Made by a program: the position numbers and the translations under genes
Shown: in pieces, positions 14,788-21,987 of the stretch
How positions within the stretch are numbered: the stretch's first letter is position 1
How the letters are laid out: each line of letters begins with the position of its first letter
The notes under the pieces: generated by a model
The model's input: only the letters and a program-made list of their open reading frames with translations
Databases searched by the model: none
What the model was told of the DNA's origin: nothing
From: a virus
DNA: 21,988 bases
IMG/VR virus record: IMGVR_UViG_3300035698_001899
Location: 1-21,988 of that record
Strand: one strand, 5' to 3'

Positions 14788-15266
14788 ACCCGCTTGATAG
14801 CACGATAAAGACGGCGATTGCACAGCCGATAACGCGGCCCTATTACTTGGTAGCTGTCGGCTTCGATACCCCTGCTTATTATTCGACCGTCGGCGAGATC
14901 ACATGGAATTCGCACACATGGGTCGCTCAATCGCTGGAGGTCGCTTTAGGGGAAAGGCCGCGACTGAAGATATTTAACGGCGGTCTGACCATCGGCGCCT
15001 TGGTTCTGGCTCAAGGCACAGCCGGACGCAGCGTCGATATCTATCAGGGTTATCAAAACGACTCAGCACACCCTTCGCCAGAGCTCATTTTCAGCGGTGA
15101 GTTGGGCGAGTCTCGAGTCGGGATTAGTGTCGATATAACCTGCAAGCGATACCGCCCCATAAAAACACCTCGATTCTACTGCACACCACCAGTGTTCAAT
15201 CACATGCCAAAATCCGGGACTCGTTTTGATACTCCCGGCGGCGTAATCATATTGGAGTCTCGATAA
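14784..15266 (+). CDS. Tail-tip protein, DUF2163-like
   Basis: A 160-aa protein at the position of lambda L/M-type tip proteins. It opens with PITRPYYLVAVGFDTPAYYSTVGEITW and continues with SLEVALGERPRLKIFNGG, GTAGRSVDIYQGYQ, ELIFSGELGESRVG-type strands and a last part RPIKTPRFYCTPPVFNHMPK then GTRFDTPGGVIILESR. The pattern of a small strand repeat measuring an aperture value, a short Ser/Gly turn and PR.YC.PPVFNH resembles the DUF2163/rcc01688-type hub-associated proteins. Residue Cys172-type metal binding is not clear here, as only one Cys pair region is visible. It overlaps the tape measure by four bases (ATGA). Confidence 0.6.
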   Translation: MNPLDSTIKTAIAQPITRPYYLVAVGFDTPAYYSTVGEITWNSHTWVAQSLEVALGERPRLKIFNGGLTIGALVLAQGTAGRSVDIYQGYQNDSAHPSPELIFSGELGESRVGISVDITCKRYRPIKTPRFYCTPPVFNHMPKSGTRFDTPGGVIILESR

Positions 15267-15589
15267 TGGCTGCGTATCCTAGCATTGGCCTGCAGCACAA
15301 CATTGAGCCGATCACTAAGCGTGATATCGACATATCTGAAGCCGGCGATATTCGTTCGGCTGATCTCGGCGCTGACACTGTTTATCGAATCTCGTTGACT
15401 CATCCTCTTATTCCAGAAGCAGATCGGGCTACCCTGATCGCTTTTTACGATACCAATAAGAACAACGTGAACACGATCACCCTGGCCGGCGAAGATTACT
15501 CCGCCCAGTTCGAGAGCGATTACAAGGTCAAGAGTCTGAGCGCAACATACTTTGAAGCCTCCGTCCGGCTGGTCGGGAAGAAAGTCTGA
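15266..15589 (+). CDS. Small tail-tip protein
   Basis: A 107-aa protein of unknown exact role in the tail-tip cluster. The middle part, HPLIPEADRATLIAFYDTNK, followed by ITLAGEDYSAQFESDYKVKSLSATYFEASVRLVGKK, is like gpM/DUF2460-style minor tail proteins in which a helix ending in FYD precedes a strand-rich segment describing an inserted value. Start ATG shares one base with the preceding stop and has TTGGAG upstream. Its stop shares one base with the hub gene start. Family membership is a judgement from position and pattern. Confidence 0.6.
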   Translation: MAAYPSIGLQHNIEPITKRDIDISEAGDIRSADLGADTVYRISLTHPLIPEADRATLIAFYDTNKNNVNTITLAGEDYSAQFESDYKVKSLSATYFEASVRLVGKKV

Positions 15590-18021
15590 TGCAGTACCGG
15601 TATGAAAGATTCACCGGCACCTACAGGCTGCCTGATGGGTCGCTGGTTCAAATGGGATCAATGCGCCGTGTGCTGGTGCCCGCGCAAGTTCTTAACAGCC
15701 AGTCGAGCCTCAGTGAGATCCAAAAGAACGTGCCGGCGGAAGGCGAGTCGATACCGATTGTCTACGGGGCAGCGCAAGTCGGCGGCAAAGTGTTCGCCCT
15801 GGACTACAAGCCGAGTTCTCAGCAGTGGACGGTAGGCTATGTTGTCGCCCTCGGCGAGATAGATGGCTTTGAAACCGTATGGATCAACGGCGTCGATGCC
15901 TCCACGATCACTGGCCTGTCGGTAACGACCTACACAGGGACCACCTCACAGGGCGTAGACTCAAAGCTATCCGCCGAGATCGGAAGTTATACCGACGACA
16001 TGGTTATCGAAGATCCCGCCGGGGATATCGGTGTGGCCTACGTCGTCCTGCAGTACACAAATTCAGTTTTAAACCAGTGGCCGGAAGTTATTTTTGAGAT
16101 TCGTGGCCGCAAAGTCTGGAACCCCAAAACCTCCACCACCGTATACAGCGAGAACCCAGCGCTACACCTTGGCGATTATCTCTCCAGTGATATCTACGGG
16201 CTGGGTCGCTCTGTCAACGACACCGCTTTGGAGGCAGCACAGGACTACTGCGACGACAGTTCGCCAGGGCAGGTACGCCGCACTGGATTTCTGGTCATGG
16301 ATTCGCCGCAGGGCGCGGAGCAGTGGGTCGATATCATGCGATCCTACGCGAGTTGCTGGGTCGTGGAGCGAGGTAATGCAGTTCACCTCATCCCCGATAA
16401 GCCGGGGGCATCCGTTAAAACACTCACTGCCAGCGACGTTATCGAGGGCTCTCTGAGCATCACGAAGCAGGATTCATCCAGCCTTCCGACAGTCGTGAGG
16501 GCCTTTTATACCGACACAACGCCGACCATCTGGCGGGAGGTGCTCTGTACTGCAGCCAAAGCCGCCGGAGTGGACGCTGGGACTACCGCTTGGCGCGAGT
16601 CGAGAATCAGGCTACCCGGCTGCACGCGCCATTCACAGGCGGTGCGAGAGTGTATTGAGCGATTAGACAAGCTGGCGCTGTCTGATATCGAAGTCACTTG
16701 GGAAATGTTCGACGAAGGGATGGAACTCGAGCAGGGTGATATCGTCACCATGACACACCCGCTAGGGCTCTCAGCCAAGACTTTGCGGCTGGTTGACACG
16801 CCTGTACAGTCTCGCCCGGGCCGCTGGCGATTGCGTGGGAGCGAGTACGCCGCTGCAGCCTATGACGACACGGTAGACGCAGGGTCTACTCAGGCAGACA
16901 GCACGCTTCCAAATGGCGGCATTCCGACTGCTCCGGCCTCACTGACAGCTACCCCTGTCTGGTTCCAGACGGAGGATAGTTTCTGGCGATCTCGCTTCAA
17001 AATCGAGTGGACTGCCCCGTCTGATAATTCACTGGTATCGCATTACTTTATAACAGTTTCTCAGGGCGGCGAGCCGATATGGGATGTGATGGTTGGTGGT
17101 GGCGTTTTCGAGACCGCCACACCTTCGCTTGAAGAAGGGCTCAGCTACGACATTTCGATCTCGGCGGAGTTCGCCGGCATCATCGGGCCCGCTATTGTTG
17201 ACGCCGAAACCCTGACACAGAACACCGCAGCGCCTGGTACTCCGACCGGCGTGAGTGCCTCGGTTCGCAATGCGATCGTGTATCTGGATTGGGATTCAAT
17301 GCCCAATGCTCAATACTACGAGATCCGACAAGCGGCTTCCGGCGGAGACTGGGCTAGTGGCGCCACAGTTGACCCGAGGTTATCCGCTACCAATATCGCC
17401 ATAGATCAGGGCTCTCACATCACCAGCACGCGCCGGTATATGGTCCGTGCCTATGACTCGATCGGAAACAACTCTAACGAGGGCTCTGTTGAAGTTCTAA
17501 TTCCAGTTGCCGAGGGGATCACCATTTTCTATCAGGGGCAATCCTCTGACGGTATCCCTACGGCACTTGTGGCGGATGATCTCTGGTACGACACAGATAA
17601 CGACTCCCGGCCATACCGCGCAACGGCGGCGGGCGATGATGCGATCACGGCTGGTGAGTGGGAACTGGAGTCCGAGACGCTGCAAACGAAGGTCGATCTC
17701 TCATTTATCAATACAGTGGCGACTGTGCAGGACGAAGATTTCACAGCGGTCGCGCAAAATCGGTACGCGATCGATACGGAAACCAATGCGGCAACGACAA
17801 CCGCTGGCGGTCTCGAGCTAACCCTGCCCGATAATCCTGTCCACATGATGGCGGTTTATTTTTGGGACTCCAATGCCTACTTTGATGTAAATCCCTGCAT
17901 CATTAAGCAGAACGCGAACGGCCACAACATTATGGAGTATGACGAGGATATGACCTGCGATGTGCGTTTTTTTAGTGGTGGCTTGCAATATGTCACCGCA
18001 ATAGGCTGGCAACTAATATGA
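15589..18021 (+). CDS. Tail hub / host specificity protein, J-like with FN3 repeats
   Basis: Central tail-tip protein, 810 aa, that closes the tube and often helps bind the host. Residues 1 to about 440 are the hub: SIPIVYGAAQVGGKVFALDY (51-70), VYSENPALHLGDYLSSDIYGLGR (183-205), then the SYASCWVVERGNAVHLIPDKPG part and DIEVTWEMFDEGMELEQGDIV. Two fibronectin type III-like repeats follow, near 442-533 (PASLTATP, then FKIEWTAPSDNSLVSHYFI) and 545-640 (PGTPTGVSASVRNAIVYLDWDS). Then comes a short module, DDLWYDTDNDSRPYRATA, common in phage tip proteins, and a C-terminal beta domain ending LQYVTAIGWQLI. It is shorter than lambda J (about 1130 aa). The next gene starts inside its stop. Confidence 0.87.
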   Translation: MQYRYERFTGTYRLPDGSLVQMGSMRRVLVPAQVLNSQSSLSEIQKNVPAEGESIPIVYGAAQVGGKVFALDYKPSSQQWTVGYVVALGEIDGFETVWINGVDASTITGLSVTTYTGTTSQGVDSKLSAEIGSYTDDMVIEDPAGDIGVAYVVLQYTNSVLNQWPEVIFEIRGRKVWNPKTSTTVYSENPALHLGDYLSSDIYGLGRSVNDTALEAAQDYCDDSSPGQVRRTGFLVMDSPQGAEQWVDIMRSYASCWVVERGNAVHLIPDKPGASVKTLTASDVIEGSLSITKQDSSSLPTVVRAFYTDTTPTIWREVLCTAAKAAGVDAGTTAWRESRIRLPGCTRHSQAVRECIERLDKLALSDIEVTWEMFDEGMELEQGDIVTMTHPLGLSAKTLRLVDTPVQSRPGRWRLRGSEYAAAAYDDTVDAGSTQADSTLPNGGIPTAPASLTATPVWFQTEDSFWRSRFKIEWTAPSDNSLVSHYFITVSQGGEPIWDVMVGGGVFETATPSLEEGLSYDISISAEFAGIIGPAIVDAETLTQNTAAPGTPTGVSASVRNAIVYLDWDSMPNAQYYEIRQAASGGDWASGATVDPRLSATNIAIDQGSHITSTRRYMVRAYDSIGNNSNEGSVEVLIPVAEGITIFYQGQSSDGIPTALVADDLWYDTDNDSRPYRATAAGDDAITAGEWELESETLQTKVDLSFINTVATVQDEDFTAVAQNRYAIDTETNAATTTAGGLELTLPDNPVHMMAVYFWDSNAYFDVNPCIIKQNANGHNIMEYDEDMTCDVRFFSGGLQYVTAIGWQLI

Positions 18022-19259
18022 GCTATTTATCGAGTTTTCTACCGCGTGGACTGGTTCCGTTATCTCAAACGATGATCACTGGCTCTCGTGTTGTGAGCTT
18101 CAATACGGACGTTTTAGCGCTGGTGATACTGGTGGGAGGAGGTGGCTCCGGAGCTGTCTATCATCGCGGCAACCAAACCGCTGATAAAAAAGTAGCGGTG
18201 CAGGGCGGCAATGGAGGCGGGGTAGCAGTTCAATTAATTCGATTTAGAGCAGGCGTAGAGTATACCTTCACGCTGGGCGTCGGTGGCGTAGCAACTCTGC
18301 GATCGGGCGCAACTGAGGGTATATGGAACGGGGCCGTTGGCGGCGACTCAACTTTGACCGCGACAGGATTAGCGACCATCACCGCGAAAGGTGGATGGGC
18401 CGGACAGTCGAACTTGAAGGCGTATAACGAAAACGGAGCAACCCTGCTCGACTTTCAAGACCAAGTGGGAGACGACTCCGCTACGGGGAGTGATCTGGTT
18501 TTCCCTTGTGGTCGTGGCGGCAAGATTGATACCGATGGCACCAACACCAACAAGCAGGTCGCTCTAGCAACTGGCGGTGGATCAGCGAACATTTTGGGCG
18601 TACCGCAAGAGATTTGTTCGGGCGGTACGATTACTATTCGTGATGCGCTTGGTGGTTCAGATACAGAGCAGGGTACTTACTACATAGCGACTGGCGGCGC
18701 TGGAGTTGGAGGCAAGGGCGGGGATTATTGGGTCGCAAATGATCAAACGGCTTTCACGCGAAAAACTAGCGGTGGAGGTTCTTCGGGCAATGCGACAAAC
18801 AAGATAGAGGTCAGCGATGATCTTTTTGAAACTGGCGACAGTGAGTTTGGAGTAGGACAATACTTTCTCGGAAACGCCATTGTCTCCTGCTTCGGAAAAG
18901 GCGGGCTATTTTATAATTACACGCAACTAGCAACTGCCGGACCTTCTTTCTTGGAGCTCCCAGGATATGGCGGAGGGTCCGGAGGATACCTTGTCGATTA
19001 CGCGGGAAGCGGGAGCAACGTGAACCCTCCTGACGGTTCTGTTTTCGGTGGAGGCGGTGGCATTGTAGATTTTGGTGAAGAGTGGGCTTTCAAAATTTAC
19101 GGCTCAAACGGAGGACTTGGCGCGGGAGGTGGTGCTACGTCCGGCTGTCCGTTCGACACATACGCAACTCCCAGCGCCACCCAGACACAAGCAGGCGAGG
19201 GCGGGGACGGGTTCGCCATACTTTCAGTCATGACCGACTTCGGCAGGGTGACAACATGA
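18018..19259 (+). CDS. Glycine-rich tail protein, candidate receptor-binding protein
   Basis: A 413-aa protein with an N-terminal strand region, then many Gly runs: LVGGGGSGA (38-46), GGNGGGVAV (63-71), GGAGVGGKGG, GYGGGSGG, FGGGGGIVDFG and GLGAGGGATSG, ending GEGGDGFAILSVM. Gly clusters alternate with short beta-like segments of 20-50 residues, the pattern of Gly-rich phage tip domains that form packed polyglycine-II bundles with host-contacting loops between them (T-even gp38-type adhesins are an analogue, not a claimed homologue). It follows the J-like hub and precedes a tail-fibre-assembly-like gene, the usual spot for an adhesin. No coiled coil is visible. Start ATG overlaps the hub stop by four bases. 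Confidence 0.7.
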   Translation: MSYLSSFLPRGLVPLSQTMITGSRVVSFNTDVLALVILVGGGGSGAVYHRGNQTADKKVAVQGGNGGGVAVQLIRFRAGVEYTFTLGVGGVATLRSGATEGIWNGAVGGDSTLTATGLATITAKGGWAGQSNLKAYNENGATLLDFQDQVGDDSATGSDLVFPCGRGGKIDTDGTNTNKQVALATGGGSANILGVPQEICSGGTITIRDALGGSDTEQGTYYIATGGAGVGGKGGDYWVANDQTAFTRKTSGGGSSGNATNKIEVSDDLFETGDSEFGVGQYFLGNAIVSCFGKGGLFYNYTQLATAGPSFLELPGYGGGSGGYLVDYAGSGSNVNPPDGSVFGGGGGIVDFGEEWAFKIYGSNGGLGAGGGATSGCPFDTYATPSATQTQAGEGGDGFAILSVMTDFGRVTT

Positions 19260-19702
19260 AGTGGGCGCATATCACGGCGGGTGTTTGCGATAAGATTATT
19301 GTCGCTGATCCTGCCTTTATAGCGGGCAAGTCAGATTCATCCGACTGGAGAATATCACCCTACGGCGCGTATGCCGGTTGTCTCTTTGATGGCACCGACT
19401 GGACTTGTCCGGATGGAGACTCTCTACCCGCCAAACCCTCTGCACCCATTGTCTTGAATTTTATTCTCACAGGAGTTGAGTGGGTCGATAGGTTTACGGG
19501 CCAAGAGTGGGCATGGCTAAAAGCTCAACGGAGCTTGGATACCTCTGACGGAAGGCGACTCGATCAAATGATGGACGCAATCCGATGGACGAATGCGATT
19601 GACGTTTCTGCAAGCGGTATGGACGAGTTTTATGACTGGCTTGTTGACAACGGAATCACTGGCGGTCAGGGCCGCGTCGATATTCTGCGGGCCTCGAAGT
19701 AG
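19256..19702 (+). CDS. Tail fibre assembly-like protein
   Basis: A 148-aa protein. It opens KWAHITAGVCDKIIVADPAFIAG, then YGAYAGCLFDGTDWTCPDG (about 40-58) and ends NFILTGVEWVDRFTGQEWAWL, then DQMMDAIRWTNAIDVSASGMDEFYDWLVDNGI and RVDILRA. The first part matches the short phage proteins with an IVAD..F motif and the second the common C-terminal module in which an RFT.QE helix is followed by a variable loop and a final 'R..IL'. Such proteins lie after tail fibres and may act as chaperones or minor structural parts. A longer in-frame version would start at 19082 inside the Gly-rich gene; the ATG at 19256, with AGGGTG just before it and overlapping the preceding stop, is preferred. Confidence 0.6.
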   Translation: MKWAHITAGVCDKIIVADPAFIAGKSDSSDWRISPYGAYAGCLFDGTDWTCPDGDSLPAKPSAPIVLNFILTGVEWVDRFTGQEWAWLKAQRSLDTSDGRRLDQMMDAIRWTNAIDVSASGMDEFYDWLVDNGITGGQGRVDILRASK

Positions 19703-19726
19703 ATGGATAACCTCAAGGAATCGAAC

Positions 19727-20092
19727 ATGGAACCTAAGCAGGTCACACACAAGATGCTCGCAAGATTTTTCACCGCTGAGTTCGTCATAACTTGCGTGGT
19801 AGTCGTGTTTGGGCTCGGTGTTACTTGGTCAAGCCTCAATGGTGCGGTGGCGTCCGCTCAAGCGGCAGCGGCTACAAATACCGATAAGCTGACGAATCAA
19901 GGGTCCATCCTGAAGGATCAGGGCAAAGCTCTCTCAAAAATCGAAACTGCGGTGGCGATTATCCAAGTGCAGGCCGCCGAAGCGGAAAAGCGCGATGTGG
20001 CGCAGTCGGTTGAATTGAGAGAGCAGCGCACGGATATCAAAGAGATTATACGATTGCTTGGTGGCGTGACTCATAATCAGAGAGGTGAGTAA
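19727..20092 (+). CDS. Small membrane protein with coiled-coil tail
   Basis: A 121-aa protein with one membrane segment near the N-terminus (EFVITCVVVVFGLGVTW, about residues 18-34) followed by an Ala/Gln/Lys-rich helical region (GAVASAQAAAATNTDKLTN through AVAIIQVQAAEAEKRDVAQS) and a final basic, polar end. The layout, one N-terminal anchor and a long helical outside part, recalls inner-membrane spanins or holin-associated proteins, but no specific family is recognised. An ATG at 19703 is in frame, but AAGGAA at 19715-19720, six bases before 19727, favours the later start. The stop overlaps the next gene's start. Confidence 0.6.
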   Translation: MEPKQVTHKMLARFFTAEFVITCVVVVFGLGVTWSSLNGAVASAQAAAATNTDKLTNQGSILKDQGKALSKIETAVAIIQVQAAEAEKRDVAQSVELREQRTDIKEIIRLLGGVTHNQRGE

Positions 20093-20364
20093 TGGAACGA
20101 AATAAAAATGGCATCAGTAAAAACTATGAGCGAGTCAAAGAGGGCTTTGCCCCGTTTTGGATGGAGTGCCAGGAGCAGACAGACAAGATTAAGGATGCGA
20201 TGGAGAAGCGCGATATATGGGACGCCCTGCACCACGCATCAGGGTATCTGGAAGCGGGACTGCAGCACTTGTCGAAGCTATGGTTTTATACATGGGTTCC
20301 AAAATGGCTGCTAGTCGCCTTCCTGATATGGCGGGTGTGGCTCGTTATTCGCGGCCCGATTTAA
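20092..20364 (+). CDS. Small C-terminally anchored membrane protein
   Basis: A 90-aa protein with a charged soluble N-terminal part (KEGFAPFWMECQEQTDKIKDAMEKRDIWDALHHA spans about residues 16-49) and one hydrophobic segment at the end, WLLVAFLIWRVWLVI (about 72-86). It is the last gene of the late operon. With the preceding N-anchored protein it may form a lysis pair (holin and partner); this rests on size, topology and place only. The start has GAGAGGTGAGT upstream and shares a base with the previous stop. Its last 54 bases overlap the end of the convergent 68-aa gene. Confidence 0.6.
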   Translation: MERNKNGISKNYERVKEGFAPFWMECQEQTDKIKDAMEKRDIWDALHHASGYLEAGLQHLSKLWFYTWVPKWLLVAFLIWRVWLVIRGPI

Positions 20365-20517
20365 TTCTTCTGTAACCCACGCAGCGAGCTTGCCGCCTTT
20401 CGCGGCCTCTTGCCACTTTGCCTTGTCATCCTTTCGGCATCGGATATGCAAAAAAGCAGAGGCTTTATCAGCCTCTTTTTTCGCGGCGTTTTGGTTGCTT
20501 TTATTAGGAGATTTCAC
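20311..20517 (-). CDS. Small ribbon-helix-helix-like protein
   Basis: A 68-aa basic protein. The core, SAFLHIRCRKDDKAKWQEAAKGGKLAAWVTEELNRAA (about 20-56), has the strand, helix, short turn and helix pattern of Arc/MetJ-type (RHH) regulators and MobC-like proteins: an exposed 'LHIRC' strand, a Lys/Asp helix with W, then 'LAAWVTEELN'. It could repress its own promoter, which carries a palindrome. Start ATG overlaps the stop of the gene before it (ATGA). Its coding region contains a 6-bp hairpin with A- and T-runs (20450-20481) acting as a terminator for the opposite strand. It is likely real because of this operon layout and good codon structure. Confidence 0.62.
   Translation of the reverse strand: MKSPNKSNQNAAKKEADKASAFLHIRCRKDDKAKWQEAAKGGKLAAWVTEELNRAANNEPHPPYQEGD
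20450..20481. terminator. Bidirectional intrinsic terminator inside minus-strand gene
   Basis: AGAGGC (20458-20463) pairs with GCCTCT (20471-20476) around TTTATCA, with A6 (20450-20455) on one side and T6 (20476-20481) on the other. It would stop the plus-strand late transcript about 95 bases past its last gene. On the minus strand it lies within the codons for KKEADKASAFL of the 68-aa gene, so it is passed only while ribosomes follow closely. Confidence 0.7.
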
Positions 20518-20861
20518 GCCTCTACCCAGTCGCCTTTGTCGTCTTTTACAACCCCTATAAGGTCTGCGGTTTCCTGCGTGTGACCTTCAGCCTTCCAATT
20601 ATCGGCAGTATCAACGCTGCCAGTGCTTGGGTTCATCAGCATCTTTTCTCGCGCTGTCATGTACTCTTTTGCTTGACCAAGACTCATTCGGATGCCGTTT
20701 AGCGTCACGACTTTTTGAGCAACATTTGTGCTGCCCAGCGTGTGTCCTCGGCGGTGTTGCGGCTTGCTGGACTCGAGTATTTCGGCTGATACGCCAGCGG
20801 CTTTGGCTCGCTCAATTATTTTTGCGGTAGCTTTGGGGCTTTGGTTTGGTTGGTTTTTCAT
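20514..20861 (-). CDS. Uncharacterised 115-aa phage protein
   Basis: Not recognised. The protein is hydrophilic, with an N-terminal helix (ATAKIIERAKAAGVSAEIL, about residues 11-29), a middle SKPQHRRGHTLGS turn, a helix with LNGIRMSLGQAKEYMTAREKML (53-74) and an acidic end DLIGVVKDDKGDWVEA. There is no signal peptide, membrane segment or Cys cluster. Start ATG follows CTGGAGATAGACG in good position, and a strong promoter lies 55-80 bases upstream. It overlaps the 68-aa gene by four bases, so both are read from that promoter. Confidence 0.6.
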   Translation of the reverse strand: MKNQPNQSPKATAKIIERAKAAGVSAEILESSKPQHRRGHTLGSTNVAQKVVTLNGIRMSLGQAKEYMTAREKMLMNPSTGSVDTADNWKAEGHTQETADLIGVVKDDKGDWVEA

Positions 20862-20915
20862 CGTCTATCTCCAGTCCCAGTATCCGCTAGGGCGGTATGC
20901 GTTGTGCATGTGGTT

Positions 20916-20943
20916 ATAATAGCAGATTTCAGTATATTGTCAA
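20916..20943 (-). promoter_or_regulatory. Sigma70-type promoter for the 115-aa and 68-aa genes
   Basis: On the minus strand TTGACA (20938-20943) is followed after 16 bases by TATTAT (20916-20921), near consensus for host RNA polymerase. The ATG it serves is at 20861, giving a leader of about 50 bases. It is the clearest promoter in the window. Confidence 0.75.
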
Positions 20944-20963
20944 CACAATACGGATATACAATA
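20935..20963. promoter_or_regulatory. Palindromic operator over the -35 box
   Basis: TATTGT (20935-20940), CAAC, ACAATA (20945-20950) is a perfect 6+6 inverted repeat covering the -35 box; another ACAATA occurs at 20958-20963. Such overlap suggests a repressor site. The regulator is unknown; the 68-aa RHH-like protein in the same operon is one candidate. Confidence 0.45.
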
Positions 20964-20968
20964 TCTCC

Positions 20969-21376
20969 TTATTCGCTATCTGGTTTAAAGGGACAACCCG
21001 CCCGTCCAGCGGCTTTGGCGGCTTTGGCTGTTAGGTGGACTAAACCCCTTGCCATTCGCATACTGTGCGCTATGTTTCCGCGCCATGGTGTACTATAGTG
21101 AAAGTTCTTTTGGGTCGAATCAGCTACATAAACAGTCTGCCCTATCTCCAACTCACCACGATAAGGAACTGGAATTTTATACTCCACCTTGATGGTGTCG
21201 GGCTTGCGGCGGAATCTTACATCGCTTAACCCGAAATCAGGGTGGAATCTACAGGTATGCCACATGGCATCGCTTAGCCATGTCATTTTAAACTCCCACC
21301 TCTCCCAAGGCTTCTTATAAACTCCAGCATCTAGCCCGTACTGCATGATTTGCTCGGCTTCTTTACAAAGTTTCAT
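20969..21376 (-). CDS. Uncharacterised 135-aa phage protein
   Basis: Function not known. The protein is rich in Trp and aromatic residues, with KKPWERWEFKMTWLSDAMWH (21-40), DVRFRRKPDTIKVEYKIPVPYRGELEIGQTVY (52-83), then STPWRGNIAHSMRMARGLVHLTAKAAKAAG. The ending, an aromatic W, 'ARGLVHLTAKAAKA', recurs in short phage proteins of early regions whose role is not established. Start is firm: AAGGAGAC lies five bases before the ATG. No membrane segment is seen. Confidence 0.65.
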   Translation of the reverse strand: MKLCKEAEQIMQYGLDAGVYKKPWERWEFKMTWLSDAMWHTCRFHPDFGLSDVRFRRKPDTIKVEYKIPVPYRGELEIGQTVYVADSTQKNFHYSTPWRGNIAHSMRMARGLVHLTAKAAKAAGRAGCPFKPDSE

Positions 21377-21401
21377 AATGTCTCCTTTAGTCCTTATCTA
21401 T

Positions 21402-21542
21402 TTACCACCAGTCACTGTAGATCAGGCTGTAACCCAAAATGGTTAGCCCGCAATAGTTGATCCCAGAAATTTGATCCGGCACGTAATGCAATTCAAATTT
21501 ACTAGCGCACCATGACGGGCCTTTAATCCAAAACTTCTTCAT
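21402..21542 (-). CDS. Small uncharacterised protein, 46 aa
   Basis: Not recognised. A strong ribosome-binding site (GAGAGGGAG, followed by TGATTT) precedes the ATG at 21542. The product opens KKFWIKGPSWCASKFELHY and ends GLTILGYSLIYSDWW, with Cys12 and Cys31. It is aromatic-rich, without a clear membrane segment. It sits 25 bases before the 135-aa gene and 32 bases after the zinc-ribbon-like gene, so the four make a compact minus-strand operon. Confidence 0.6.
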   Translation of the reverse strand: MKKFWIKGPSWCASKFELHYVPDQISGINYCGLTILGYSLIYSDWW

Positions 21543-21574
21543 AAATCACTCCCTCTCTAGTTCCGTTGGTGTAT

Positions 21575-21739
21575 TCACCCACTTTTTCCGATCCCTGCAA
21601 CGGCTCTACGCTGCTCTGAAATAGATAATTTTGGTAATTCCTTACATGGCATATAGCGCTGTTTTCCGTTTTTATTACGGTATTTATAGCCACCGCCACA
21701 GAAACCGGCACAGCTTCGACACTGTTTAAAATCATTCAT
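21575..21739 (-). CDS. Small zinc-ribbon-like protein, 54 aa
   Basis: MNDFKQCRSCAGFCGGGYKY opens the protein, with Cys7, Cys10, Cys14 and a later Cys32 (MPCKE), a pattern suited to binding one zinc; the rest is basic (RNKNGKQRY, then EQRRAVAGIGKSG). GTAGGTGAG precedes the ATG and the gene starts one base after the stop of the upstream gene, so they are coupled. A 70-aa open frame starting four bases later in another frame (21523-21735) lacks these features and is treated as a shadow. The role is unknown; small phage zinc proteins often bind nucleic acid or host proteins. Confidence 0.62.
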   Translation of the reverse strand: MNDFKQCRSCAGFCGGGYKYRNKNGKQRYMPCKELPKLSISEQRRAVAGIGKSG

Positions 21740-21740
21740 C

Positions 21741-21987
21741 TCACCTACTCCCCTTCCCCAATGCCGTTTTCATAATCAGGTACGCCGGATCGTCCTCCTG
21801 CTGGTAAAAACGATTAACGCCACACTCCAATGCGAACTTTAGTTTGCCGTTATCCTCAGTGCCTTCTTTGATATTGAACACCTTCAACCCAGACGCCACG
21901 CTGAATGTTGCCGCGCACCTGACCATCAGACATCCCGGAGCGATGACAATACACGTCTTTACGCATCCAGCTCAACAGGTCATCCAT
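21741..21987 (-). pseudogene. Excisionase-like gene split by a +1 frameshift (edge of window)
   Basis: Frame one, from ATG at 21987 (it may begin beyond the window) to TGA at 21856, gives 43 aa with RKDVYCHRSGMSDGQVRGNI then QRGVWVEGVQYQRRH, like excisionase/AlpA-type helix-turn-helix proteins. The +1 frame continues the expected pattern: TEDNGKLKFALECGVNRFYQ, then QEDDPAYLIMK, ending at 21741. Joined by a +1 step after the tandem rare arginine codons AGA AGG (21862-21867) they make an 81-aa protein. A one-base insertion (mutation or sequencing error) is the simplest reading; programmed +1 shifting at AGA-AGG is possible. The part of the second frame before 21860 is probably not translated. 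Confidence 0.45.

Noticed and set aside
19082-19255. N-terminal extension of the fibre-assembly-like gene
   Set aside because: The sequence overlaps the Gly-rich gene, is Arg-rich out-of-frame shadow, and the ATG at 19256 has a better ribosome-binding site.
20929-20961. Ten-codon leader peptide with TTG start after AAGGAG on the minus strand
   Set aside because: It overlaps the promoter -35 box and palindrome; the AAGGAG probably arises by chance at the stop of the 135-aa gene.
20627-21098. Plus-strand open frames of 60-85 aa opposite the minus-strand genes
   Set aside because: No ribosome-binding sites, odd composition, and they run opposite to well-supported genes.
21523-21735. 70-aa minus-strand frame
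   Set aside because: The other frame from 21739 gives a Cys-patterned 54-aa protein with a good ribosome-binding site and coupling; this one does not.
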